DNA from: Prevotella merdae | GTDB lineage: Bacteria > Bacteroidota > Bacteroidia > Bacteroidales > Bacteroidaceae | Direction: 5' to 3' | DNA length: 64,000 nt | Assembly: GCF_900290275.1 (NCBI RefSeq) | Contig: NZ_LT985323.1 | Coordinates: forward strand, 1,358,559 to 1,422,558 | Shown here: positions 42,422 to 50,636 of the stretch, piece after piece | Position numbering within the stretch: the stretch's first letter is position 1 | How the letters are laid out: each line of letters starts with the position of its first letter | Made by a program: the position numbers and the translations under genes | The notes under the pieces: generated by a model | The model's database searches: none | What the model was told of the DNA's origin: nothing | Seen by the model: only the letters and a program-made list of their open reading frames with translations

Positions 42422-44128
42422 TTATAACTTACTCTCCACTAATGCCGTAATCTCCGCCTCCACCTTATTAGCCTTAGCTATAAGTTCGTTAGCCTCGCCA
42501 ATAAGAGCCTCAGCCTTAGCGCGGTCTTTCAGCGATCCTGCATTAATCTTTACGTTCATGCCAGCTCCAAGTACAGCGGCACGTGCAGCCAATGCACCTA
42601 CACCCGCATCCGATACGCTGTTAGGATTGCCTGTCTCTACCATCTTACGGCAAACATCAAACACCTCGAACGAGGTCTTCATAGTATCAAGCGGCACCTC
42701 TGCAGCAAACAATGTAGCCGTTTGTATAGCTTCCGATCGGGCCGCCTTCTCTTCAGGAGTGTTCTTAGGCATGCCGAATGCAGCCATAATACGGTTGAAA
42801 GCTTCGGTGTCCTCGTCTACAAGATGCAGCAAACGCTCTTGCAGAGCCATACCCTCTTCGGCTACATTGGCAAACTGTTGCCATTGCTCGTCCCAACCAG
42901 GTTTATGACTTGACAGATTGGCAACCATTGTGGCCAACGATGCACCTAATGCGCCCATATATGCCGATACAGAACCACCGCCAGGAGCCGGACTCTCGCG
43001 TGAAGTCTCCTCGGCAAATCCCTTGACAGTAAGGTCAACCAATAGATTATGCTTTTCGTCATCGGCTGCCATTACATATTCTATAATCTTCTCTTCAGGC
43101 TTAAACTCCTTAAGGTCAGATAGTCCTAACGACTTGATAGCAATGTCGAGAACGTCCTTTTTGGGTATGCCGGCAGAACGCTGCTGCTTGGCAAGGAAGT
43201 AACGTCCAGCTTCGATGAGCGTGCGTTCGGGAACAAGACCTACAATCTCGGTTCCTGTAACCCTTAAACCTCTGTTTTGTGCACAGCGACAAACTTCGTC
43301 GAAAGCCTTGTGCAGCGGAGTGACATTGATGTTGGTTATATTCATCGACACTTGCGCAATGCCATACTCGTCGATGTACCAGCCAATGGCCTTGGTACAC
43401 TTCAAGGTGCCAGGCTTCATGATAGGAGTACCGTCGGCATAGAGAAGTTTTTTGCCTGTAATAGGATTACCCTCTCGCATAGGTCTGCCTTTTTCTCTCA
43501 CGTCAAATGCAATGGCGTTGGCTCGACGGGTGGAGGTAGTGTTAAGGTTGAAGTTGACTGCAATAAGGAAGTCTCTTGCTCCTACAACAGTACAACCAGT
43601 GCGAGCCACTTGCTCGTCGTAAGGACGTCGTCCAAAGTCGGGAGCTTCGGCATCATTGTCAATACGCTCGGCTATACCCTCGTATTCTCCTTTTCGACAA
43701 ATAGCAAGGTTTTGGCGTTCTGGGGTAAAGGCGGCAGCCTCGTAGCAATAGCAAGGTATGTTAAGCTCGTTGGCAATACGCTTGGCAAGGTTGCGCGAAA
43801 TCTCAGCACACTCTTCAAGTGTAATTCCACTTACTGGTACAATAGGCAGCACATCTGTAGCGCCTATACGTGGGTGGGCACCGTGATGCTGGCGCATATC
43901 TATTAGTTGTGCGGCTTTGGCTACAGCCTTAAAGGCAGCCTCGACAACGTTGTCGGGTTCGCCTACAAAGGTAACTACGGTTCGGTTGGTGGCTTCTCCA
44001 GGGTCTACGTCAAGCAGTTTTACACCCTTAACGCTCTCCACTTCATCCGTTATCTGACGGATAATGTTCAAGTCACGGCCTTCGCTGAAGTTAGGCACAC
44101 ACTCTACAATCTGCTTCATTTTTGCCAT
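42422..44128 (-). CDS. ftcD: Bifunctional glutamate formimidoyltransferase / formimidoyl-THF cyclodeaminase
   Basis: The 568-residue protein fuses two enzymes that act in series. The N-terminal formiminotransferase (about 5-330) has the catalytic histidine H82 in RQHHGAHPRIGATD, and the C-terminal cyclodeaminase (about 350-568) has the PAPGGGSVSAYMG loop (380-392). It transfers the formimino group from formiminoglutamate to tetrahydrofolate, releasing glutamate, then deaminates to methenyl-THF and ammonia. Animals use the same fusion (FTCD); many bacteria use hutG or separate genes. It is the first hut gene, 71 bases behind the pyrophosphatase gene, and no separate promoter is obvious there. 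Confidence 0.95.
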   Translation of the reverse strand: MAKMKQIVECVPNFSEGRDLNIIRQITDEVESVKGVKLLDVDPGEATNRTVVTFVGEPDNVVEAAFKAVAKAAQLIDMRQHHGAHPRIGATDVLPIVPVSGITLEECAEISRNLAKRIANELNIPCYCYEAAAFTPERQNLAICRKGEYEGIAERIDNDAEAPDFGRRPYDEQVARTGCTVVGARDFLIAVNFNLNTTSTRRANAIAFDVREKGRPMREGNPITGKKLLYADGTPIMKPGTLKCTKAIGWYIDEYGIAQVSMNITNINVTPLHKAFDEVCRCAQNRGLRVTGTEIVGLVPERTLIEAGRYFLAKQQRSAGIPKKDVLDIAIKSLGLSDLKEFKPEEKIIEYVMAADDEKHNLLVDLTVKGFAEETSRESPAPGGGSVSAYMGALGASLATMVANLSSHKPGWDEQWQQFANVAEEGMALQERLLHLVDEDTEAFNRIMAAFGMPKNTPEEKAARSEAIQTATLFAAEVPLDTMKTSFEVFDVCRKMVETGNPNSVSDAGVGALAARAAVLGAGMNVKINAGSLKDRAKAEALIGEANELIAKANKVEAEITALVESKL

Positions 44129-44199
44129 AGTGTAAGGTATTTTGTTAGTAGTAAATATGTTTTGTACATAGGTATTGTCAACGCTGTGTAGTCAAAGTC

Positions 44200-46404
44200 T
44201 TAGAGAAATGCTATTGTCAGTCCAGCCATAACAATGCTAACCATCGACATAAGCTTGATGAGGATATTGAGCGAAGGACCAGAGGTGTCCTTGAATGGGT
44301 CGCCAACGGTGTCGCCAACGATAGTAGCCTTGTGGTTTTCGCTGCCCTTGCCCTCGAAATGACCCTCTTCAATCATCTTCTTGGCATTATCCCATGCACC
44401 ACCAGAGTTTGACATGAATACCGCGAGAGTGAAACCTGCTGCAAGGCCGCCAGTAAGCAGACCGAGCACACCTGCTACGCCAAGCACCAAGCCTACAACG
44501 ATAGGGATGACGATGGCAAGAAGCGAAGGAATTATCATTTCGCGTTGTGCGCTACGGGTGCTTATCTCTACACAGCGACCATAGTTAGGTGTAGCCTTGC
44601 CTTCAAGTATTCCCTTTATCTCGCGGAACTGTCGGCGTACCTCTTGAACCATTGATTCTGCAGCACGACCTACTGCTCCCATGGTCAAGCCACAGAATAG
44701 AAATGCTGCCATTGCTCCGAGGAATGCTCCCACCAAAACCTTAGGATTGATGAGGTTTACCTGGAAGAAGTTGATGAAATCTATTGTTGTTGCATTCGTT
44801 GGGTCGAAGATGTTGCCTGCAGCATCCACATACTGCTTGCCATTCTCTACCGCACGAATCATCGCAATCTTTATTTCCTCTATATACGAAGCCAAAAGTG
44901 CCAGAGCCGTCAAGGCTGCAGAGCCAATGGCAAAGCCTTTGCCTGTGGCAGCTGTAGTATTGCCAAGAGCATCCAGAGCGTCTGTGCGCTCACGCACTTC
45001 TTCACCCAGTCCGCTCATCTCTGCATTTCCTCCTGCGTTGTCGGCAATAGGACCGTAAGCATCTGTAGCAAGGGTGATGCCTAAGGTTGACAGCATACCT
45101 ACGGCTGCAATACCGATACCATAAAGACCGGTGCTTATCGACTTTGCCGAAAGCGACATGTCGAAACCATTAGCGCAGAGATAGCTCAACATGATGGCTA
45201 CCGAAATGGTGACAACAGGAATCATTGTAGAAATCATTCCCGTGCCTATACCTTTTATAATAACGGTAGCAGGACCTGTTTGCGAAGCCTCTGCTATCTT
45301 CTGTGTTGGCTTATAGCTATGCGAGGTATAATATTCTGTAGCCTGACCAATCACCACTCCTGCTACCAAACCGCTGATTACAGAGAACGATAATCCAAGC
45401 CAATTCTCGATGCCCAACAGATATAATATAATAAATGTGGCAACGGCAATGAGTCCGGCACTTACATTGGTGCCAAGACCGAGAGATTTTAATAGCTCCT
45501 TCATCGTTGCGCCCTCCTTGGTGCGAACCAAGAAGATACCTATTAACGAAAGGAAGATGCCTATGGCTGCGATAATCATTGGTGCAATGACAGCACGTAG
45601 CTGCATGTCGCCATTCATAGCAAAGGCTGTAGCTCCTAAGGCTGCTGTCGACAATATCGAACCGCAATAGCTCTCGTATAGGTCGGCACCCATACCGGCA
45701 ACGTCGCCCACATTGTCGCCCACATTATCGGCAATAGTAGCAGGATTGCGTGGGTCGTCCTCTGGAATGTTAGCCTCTACCTTGCCTACAAGGTCGGCTC
45801 CCACATCGGCAGCCTTGGTGTATATACCACCACCTACACGAGCAAAGAGAGCCTGAGTAGAGGCACCCATGCCAAACGTAAGCATAGTGGTGGTTATAGT
45901 GACTAAGGCTGTTGCCTCGCCATCATAAACAGCATTAAGAACAACAAACCAAATGGCAATATCAAGCAATCCAAGACCTACCACAACCAAGCCCATAACG
46001 GCACCGCTGCGGAAAGCAATCTTCAATCCCTTGTCAAGACTTGAGCGTGCTCCGTTGGCTGTACGAGCTGAAGCATAAGTGGCAGTCTTCATACCGAAGA
46101 ATCCAGCCAATCCTGAGAATAAACCACCAGTAAGGAATGCGAATGGTACCCATGGGTTTTGCACCTGTAGCACATAAGCCATGAACGCAAAGATGATAGC
46201 GAGCACAATGAAGACAATGGCTACAACCTTGTACTGCTGCTTGAGGTAAGCCATGGCACCCTTGCGTACGTGTGCCGCAATTTCCTTCATTCTGTCGGTG
46301 CCTTCCTCCTCTTTCATCATCGAGCGGAAGAAGAACCATGCCATTGCCAAGGCTACAACGCTGGCAATGGGGATTAGCCAAAATACTAATGGGATGTTGT
46401 TCAT
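44200..46404 (-). CDS. hppA: K+-dependent membrane pyrophosphatase (Na+ and/or H+ pump)
   Basis: The 734-residue protein has about 16 membrane helices and the full pyrophosphate site: D200 to E210 (DVGADLVGKVE), NVGDNVGDVAGMGADLYES, and the C-terminal TIVGDTVGDPFKDTSGPSLN. The GNTTAATGKGFAIGS segment has alanine where K+-independent pumps carry lysine, which predicts K+ dependence and therefore Na+ or combined Na+/H+ pumping; dual pumps are known in gut Bacteroides. It couples hydrolysis of pyrophosphate, a by-product of biosynthesis, to ion export, an energy saving for an anaerobe. It lies immediately upstream of ftcD on the same strand. A Na+ gradient would also serve the symporter. Confidence 0.95.
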   Translation of the reverse strand: MNNIPLVFWLIPIASVVALAMAWFFFRSMMKEEEGTDRMKEIAAHVRKGAMAYLKQQYKVVAIVFIVLAIIFAFMAYVLQVQNPWVPFAFLTGGLFSGLAGFFGMKTATYASARTANGARSSLDKGLKIAFRSGAVMGLVVVGLGLLDIAIWFVVLNAVYDGEATALVTITTTMLTFGMGASTQALFARVGGGIYTKAADVGADLVGKVEANIPEDDPRNPATIADNVGDNVGDVAGMGADLYESYCGSILSTAALGATAFAMNGDMQLRAVIAPMIIAAIGIFLSLIGIFLVRTKEGATMKELLKSLGLGTNVSAGLIAVATFIILYLLGIENWLGLSFSVISGLVAGVVIGQATEYYTSHSYKPTQKIAEASQTGPATVIIKGIGTGMISTMIPVVTISVAIMLSYLCANGFDMSLSAKSISTGLYGIGIAAVGMLSTLGITLATDAYGPIADNAGGNAEMSGLGEEVRERTDALDALGNTTAATGKGFAIGSAALTALALLASYIEEIKIAMIRAVENGKQYVDAAGNIFDPTNATTIDFINFFQVNLINPKVLVGAFLGAMAAFLFCGLTMGAVGRAAESMVQEVRRQFREIKGILEGKATPNYGRCVEISTRSAQREMIIPSLLAIVIPIVVGLVLGVAGVLGLLTGGLAAGFTLAVFMSNSGGAWDNAKKMIEEGHFEGKGSENHKATIVGDTVGDPFKDTSGPSLNILIKLMSMVSIVMAGLTIAFL

Positions 46405-46464
46405 AATTATGTATTAATTAGGTTTGTAATAGATTCGATAGGTCGTTGTGATGAAACGATTTTG

Positions 46465-46472
46465 CAAATATA
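46465..46472 (-). promoter_or_regulatory. -7 box of the hppA promoter
   Basis: The minus strand reads TATATTTG, an exact TAnnTTTG match, 60 bases upstream of hppA. No -33 TTTG is found at the usual spacing. This may also be the main promoter of the downstream hut genes. Confidence 0.5.
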
Positions 46473-46684
46473 TGAAATAAATCAATACGATGGGGGAAAG
46501 ATGAAATATTTTTATTAAATAAACTTCAGTTTTGTATCATTCTTTAATGCTGATTGTTAATAGCAGTGAGACACTGCAAGCAAGTTTTTTTACTTTTCCT
46601 CGTGCTTATGGCAATAGGTAGGGATAGTACCGCATAGGCATGCTGAAGCCAGAATCTATGTTTCATAAATTTGGTTTTTGAATT

Positions 46685-47599
46685 TTAGAAAATAGACTCC
46701 TCTGTTTCGGATGTGAATAGTTCCAAGGCTTTCATACCCATAATAGAGTTGCCCTTTTTGTTGAGTCGTGGGCTCCATACTGCTATAGAGTAGCGCGAAG
46801 GATAAAGGGCAACGATGCCACCGCCTACACCGCTTTTGCCAGGCAGACCAACAAGGAAAGCAAAGTCGCCAGCTTCGTCGTAGAAGCCACAAGTTTGCAT
46901 TATGGCATTAATACGTTTTACTCTCGATATGGTAAGGTTGACACCAGCATGCGAGAAAGGCTCATTGCTCTTGGCAAAAGCCATAAATGCGTGCGACAAA
47001 TCCTCGCAACTCATCTCCAAAGAGCATATTGTGCAGTAGAACTGCAATACGTCATTAACATCATTGTGCAAGTTGCCATGATGCTTCAGTAGATATGCAA
47101 TAGAAGCATTGAGATAGCAACTGTCCAACTCCGACTGCATAACCTCTTCTGAGTAGTTTATGTCTTGATTGCCTGCTATGGTGCGTACAAATTCGAGAAA
47201 GAACTCCTTTGGATTTTCAAGATGCGACAGCAGCACGTCGGCTGTTACCAATGCGCCTGCATTGATAAACGGATTGCGAGGTTTGCCATGCTCGTACTCC
47301 AACTGTACAAGAGAGTTGAAAGCCGACCCCGAAGGTTCCTTGCCTATACGAGTCCACAAGTCTTTGCCAAGCAAACTCAAGGCTATAGCAAGTGAGAACA
47401 CCTTGGCAATGCTCTGTATGGAGAACTTAACGTTAGAATCGCCAAGTTGATAGGTTCTGCCGTCAAGCATACTGAGACATATTCCAAACTGGTCGGGGTT
47501 GACATTAGCCAATGCAGGAATGTAGTCGGCCTGCTTTCCATCCTTGGCGTATATCTCTATCTCGCGTCTAATTTTCTCTAATAAAGGTTGGTAATCCAT
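46685..47599 (-). CDS. glsA: Glutaminase
   Basis: The 304-residue protein is a serine-type (beta-lactamase fold) glutaminase. The catalytic S63-x-x-K66 is in FSIQSIAKVFSL, and further family segments are NPFINAGALVT, CYLNASIAYLL and LPGKSGVGGGIVAL. It hydrolyses glutamine to glutamate and ammonia in the cytoplasm. The length is normal. It is 280 bases upstream of hppA on the same strand and adds another glutamate-producing step to the histidine pathway beside it, so the block looks like an amino-acid fermentation or glutamate-supply region. Glutaminases in gut bacteria have also been connected to acid tolerance. Confidence 0.95.
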   Translation of the reverse strand: MDYQPLLEKIRREIEIYAKDGKQADYIPALANVNPDQFGICLSMLDGRTYQLGDSNVKFSIQSIAKVFSLAIALSLLGKDLWTRIGKEPSGSAFNSLVQLEYEHGKPRNPFINAGALVTADVLLSHLENPKEFFLEFVRTIAGNQDINYSEEVMQSELDSCYLNASIAYLLKHHGNLHNDVNDVLQFYCTICSLEMSCEDLSHAFMAFAKSNEPFSHAGVNLTISRVKRINAIMQTCGFYDEAGDFAFLVGLPGKSGVGGGIVALYPSRYSIAVWSPRLNKKGNSIMGMKALELFTSETEESIF

Positions 47600-47673
47600 T
47601 GTTTCTTTTTGTTTAGTAGTTTATATTTGTATAAATATGTGTGCATAAAATGCAAAGATCGTGATTTGCCGAC

Positions 47674-48666
47674 TTACTCATTATTCAGTAATCCCCTCAC
47701 TTCCTTATCGAAGTCAGAGTCAATACGTTGTGTCTTATTGAAAATGTCATATTCTTCTTCCGCTTTCTTCTTGGCTTGCGCTGCCGAAATTTTGCCTTTG
47801 TCGGGCAATATCTGGTATTTGCGGAATGTTAAGAATTCATTGACACTTGTAGAGAACTGTGCCATGTTGAACGTGTTTTCACGCTCAATGAGGTCTTCTA
47901 TATAATCAAAGAAACCAGTAACAGCACGCTCCAATTGTCGGATTTCCTTTTCTTGCAGGTAGTTCTTAGCAATAGATACGTCCGATTTTAAGACACGACC
48001 ATCTGGTGCATACTTCCATGTAGTCAGTCCCATGTTTTCTTTTGTGTGGTCTGCCTTAGAAAAGATAATCTCAGCAGCAGTCTGTCCTGTAATGGCATAG
48101 TGGAAGCGGTTTTGTATCATTGCGTAGAAATCGTGTGTGGTCGGAGAGTTACGGTCATAGTCGGTGCTACACTCTGCATATATGTCCGTAATCTGTTGCC
48201 AAATGCGACGCTCACTCGTACGGATAGAACGCACACGTTCAAGCAATTCACGGAAGTAATCCTTGCCGAATACTGCCGTTCCTTGTTTCAAACGCTCATC
48301 GTCCATGGCAAAGCCTTTCTTGATATACTCATTGAGAATCTTTGTTGCCCATTGGCGGAAACGAGTGGCTTTCAATGAAGACACACGATAGCCTACGGCA
48401 ATGATCGCATCAAGAGAATAATATGTCGTTTTGTAGTTCTTGCCGTCAGTGGCAGTTGTTTCCATTTTGGAAATAACTGAATCCGCTACAAGTTCATCCT
48501 CTTCAAAGATGTTCTTTAGATGCTTACTAATAGCAGGAACACCAACTCCAAAGAGTTGCGCCATAGCCTTTTGTGTACACCAAAGTGTTTCACCCCGTAT
48601 GACTACTTGCACCTTGCCGTCGGCATCCGGCATATTGTAAAGAAGAAACTGTATTTCGTTACTCAT
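47674..48666 (-). CDS. rhuM: RhuM-family protein
   Basis: The 330-residue protein belongs to the RhuM (virulence protein RhuM) family. It has an N-terminal winged-helix/KilA-like part (about 10-130, TQKAMAQLFGVGVPAISKHLKNIF), a conserved middle segment with FQWATKIL-like and YITGQTAAEII-like motifs, and a charged C-terminus. Its biochemical function is unknown; in Bacteroidetes and other groups it is a frequent companion of type I restriction-modification genes. Here it follows a YhcG nuclease and a broken hsd fusion on the same strand (8-base overlap with yhcG), so the trio looks like the surviving part of an hsd locus. Confidence 0.88.
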   Translation of the reverse strand: MSNEIQFLLYNMPDADGKVQVVIRGETLWCTQKAMAQLFGVGVPAISKHLKNIFEEDELVADSVISKMETTATDGKNYKTTYYSLDAIIAVGYRVSSLKATRFRQWATKILNEYIKKGFAMDDERLKQGTAVFGKDYFRELLERVRSIRTSERRIWQQITDIYAECSTDYDRNSPTTHDFYAMIQNRFHYAITGQTAAEIIFSKADHTKENMGLTTWKYAPDGRVLKSDVSIAKNYLQEKEIRQLERAVTGFFDYIEDLIERENTFNMAQFSTSVNEFLTFRKYQILPDKGKISAAQAKKKAEEEYDIFNKTQRIDSDFDKEVRGLLNNE

Positions 48667-49792
48667 TATCTAAATCCAAGTCATCAAGTTTATTTTCTAT
48701 TTCCTCAATCTGCGGCAAAGCCGATGCAACATCAGCGAAGAGCTTTTCCGTTTCGTATTGCGCTATACCCATTGGTTGTGTAATGCCACGAAGCGAAAAC
48801 TCGGCTTTCTTGTTGCTCTTAGTCCGACAAAGGAGCAAACCAATGGTAGGCTTGTCTTCTGTGGATTTTACCAAGTCGTCAACAGCAGAAATATAGAAAT
48901 TCAGTTTGCTAACGAACTCAGGCTTGAACTCTACGGCTTTTAGTTCCACTACAACATAACAATGTAATTTTAGATGGTACATTAGCAAGTCTATATAGTA
49001 GTCATCACCATCAACCGATATGTGGTATTGTCTGCCTATGTATGCAAAGCCACGCCCCATTTCAAGCAGAAAATCAGTAATCTTGCTTGTCAATGACTTT
49101 TCTATATCCAATTCGTTTTGCAATGCAATCGTTCCGATGAACGAGAAATTGTAAGGGTCTTTGAATATGTAGCGAGCCAAGTCGGACTGAAGAGGCGGCA
49201 AGGTCTGTTCAAAGTTGTTGATTGCATGTCCTTTTGCATGGATATATCCATTGTCAATCTGAAGGAGCATCACATCACGACTCCACCCATTCTGTGCTGT
49301 TTCTGTTATATAGTAGGCACGTTCTGCTTCGTCTTTCACCTTGGGCAGCAATGAAATATGATGATACCAAGATATTTGTGCAAGCGGTACTTGCACAAAA
49401 TCCTTACCTTCACTCTCTAATTTTGCAAGTGTCGCTTGCAAAATTGGCAGTTCTCTTAATTTTGCAAGTGGCACTTGCAAAAATGGAAAATCTGGATATT
49501 GCATGGCAAAACTCTTCATATAGCCAAGGTTGCGTTTGGAATAGCCTCGGTCATCTGGATAACGAGAGATTAAATCCTTCGACAGCTGCTCTATAACCTG
49601 TTTGCCCCAACCTTCCTGCTCCTGTTTATGTAATATACTTTTACCTATGTTCCAATATAGGGTCAAAGTCCCCACATTCACATTAAGAGCCGTATGAAGT
49701 TTGGCTGTATCAATTAGGTGTTCAATATCTTTACGCCATTGGGCATAACCATTTGGCAATAACGAGTTGCTTCCCTTGATTATTTCGTTCAT
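48659..49792 (-). CDS. YhcG-type PDDEXK nuclease (DUF1016)
   Basis: The start at 49792 gives 377 residues; the open frame continues 28 codons upstream into the previous gene's end without conserved sequence. The N-terminal DUF1016 domain (about 15-180) contains the LYWNIGKSIL and RGYSKRNLGYMKSF motifs; the C-terminal nuclease domain (about 215-340) has D-x-L-x-Y-H and VVELKAVEF, where D, E and K form the PD-(D/E)XK site. Between them lies a repetitive insert with FLQVPLAKL, ILQATLAKL and FVQVPLAQI. The family is tied to mobile elements and type I restriction loci. It sits four bases after the chimeric hsd fragment. Confidence 0.9.
   Translation of the reverse strand: MNEIIKGSNSLLPNGYAQWRKDIEHLIDTAKLHTALNVNVGTLTLYWNIGKSILHKQEQEGWGKQVIEQLSKDLISRYPDDRGYSKRNLGYMKSFAMQYPDFPFLQVPLAKLRELPILQATLAKLESEGKDFVQVPLAQISWYHHISLLPKVKDEAERAYYITETAQNGWSRDVMLLQIDNGYIHAKGHAINNFEQTLPPLQSDLARYIFKDPYNFSFIGTIALQNELDIEKSLTSKITDFLLEMGRGFAYIGRQYHISVDGDDYYIDLLMYHLKLHCYVVVELKAVEFKPEFVSKLNFYISAVDDLVKSTEDKPTIGLLLCRTKSNKKAEFSLRGITQPMGIAQYETEKLFADVASALPQIEEIENKLDDLDLDNE
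49375..49482. repeat. Three palindromic units inside the yhcG coding sequence
   Basis: Units at 49375-49399, 49419-49445 and 49460-49482 share the palindrome TTTTGCAAG-n5-CTTGCAAAA (the first has GTGC in place of TTGC). Each is in frame and encodes a (V/T)PLAK-like peptide. This is a palindromic repeat that has multiplied within a gene while keeping it open, and number variation between strains would be expected. Confidence 0.85.
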
Positions 49793-49796
49793 AGTG

Positions 49797-50252
49797 CTAT
49801 TCCTTATCGATATTATTAAACGATATACTACGCAATTGGGCAAGTATCTCCTTCTCCAAACGGTGACTCTCTTCAAATTGTTGTGTCAGTGTGGCTTCAT
49901 ATTCACTCATCCGCCTGTTGAACTCCTCTTCCGTAATATCAACATAGTCAATCTTGATGTCGAAGTATTGACCAGCAGAGAGGCTGTACCCCTTCTCCTT
50001 GATATCATTGTAGCTGACGTCATTAGCCAATTCTTGCCTTATGGCACGCAAGGTCTGCTCAAACTCACCCTTTGCAGATGGGTTTAAGTGCTCAAACTGC
50101 TGTTTGAAAACATCTGTAAGTATGTTCGTGTCTGGATCGTAAGCGATACCCGCCATTTCTTCATTTATTTTTCCGAAGTAGGAATATCCTAATCGCGTCA
50201 AATGTACCATGGCTGGCATTTGAACCCTTGTTGCTTCATTGAACTTGCTCAT
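49797..50252 (-). pseudogene. HsdR-HsdM chimeric fragment
   Basis: The first 80 of 151 residues (MSKFNEATRVQMPAMVHL, then GYSYFGKINEEM and DTNILTDVFKQQF) are the standard N-terminus of a type I restriction HsdR subunit. From about residue 83 (YNDIKEKGYSLSAGQYF to DYVDITEEEFNRRM) the sequence is the C-terminal end of a type I HsdM methyltransferase. Full-length proteins would have about 1000 and 500 residues, so an internal deletion has fused hsdR to hsdM in frame and removed both catalytic parts. It retains a promoter (50306-50313) and its downstream partners. A purposeful small protein is possible but unlikely. Confidence 0.78.
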
Positions 50253-50305
50253 AACTTATTTGCCTAATATCAAGGAATTTGTTGCTTAATATGGTGTTGT
50301 TAACG

Positions 50306-50313
50306 CAAAGATA
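50306..50313 (-). promoter_or_regulatory. -7 box upstream of the hsd remnant operon
   Basis: The minus strand reads TATCTTTG, an exact match, 54 bases before the start of the chimeric fragment. YhcG and RhuM would be expressed from it. No good -33 element is seen at the right distance. Confidence 0.6.
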
Positions 50314-50385
50314 GTGATTTGCCAGATAAAAACATACGCTTGGTGCAAATCTTTAACATGTAATAACTGACTTGTAAAAACAAAA

Positions 50386-50419
50386 AATCCTAACTGCTCA
50401 TTTCTAAGCAGTTAGGATT
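50386..50419 (-). terminator. Strong hairpin upstream of the integrase
   Basis: Thirteen-base arms (50386-50398 and 50407-50419, AATCCTAACTGCT and its complement) pair perfectly. On the minus strand a T-rich run (TTTTTTGTTTTT) follows, as in an intrinsic terminator. No minus-strand gene lies directly behind it in the element, so it may insulate the island or mark the former 3' end of a gene interrupted by integration. Confidence 0.7.
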
Positions 50420-50580
50420 CTATATGGTGCGCCTGATAGGCACATTTTAGTAATATCTATTGAAATTTTCTGAAATTCTAAAATAACTGATTATCAAATA
50501 AATACGCAATGGTGTTATTTCACTCAATAGCGAGTAATATCATTAAATTACAGAAAACTCGGCAAAAACTCGGCAAAAAT

Positions 50581-50612
50581 ATTGCAAGTAGAAAATATTA
50601 CCATTACCTTTG
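50581..50612 (+). promoter_or_regulatory. Integrase promoter
   Basis: ATTG (50581-50584), a 20-base spacer and TACCTTTG (50605-50612) fit the Bacteroidetes consensus. The box overlaps the upstream TTG that would otherwise be a possible start, which supports the ATG at 50637. Confidence 0.75.
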
Positions 50613-50636
50613 CAAACAAATAAAAATAGAGGTATT

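Larger units (their letters stand above)
50253..50636. other. Intergenic region holding the probable left end of the mobile element
   Basis: No gene is visible. The region contains the promoter of the hsd remnant (50306-50313), a strong hairpin (50386-50419), a short palindrome GTGCGCCTGATAGGCAC (50437-50453), an AT-rich stretch with duplicated ACTCGGCAAAA (50557-50577), and the integrase promoter. The left attachment site of the integrative element should lie here, but its partner is outside the window, so it cannot be located. Confidence 0.5.

Noticed and set aside
46405..46684. Gene between hppA and glsA
   Set aside because: The only frame overlaps the end of glsA in another phase and looks like a shadow; the rest is AT-rich spacer.
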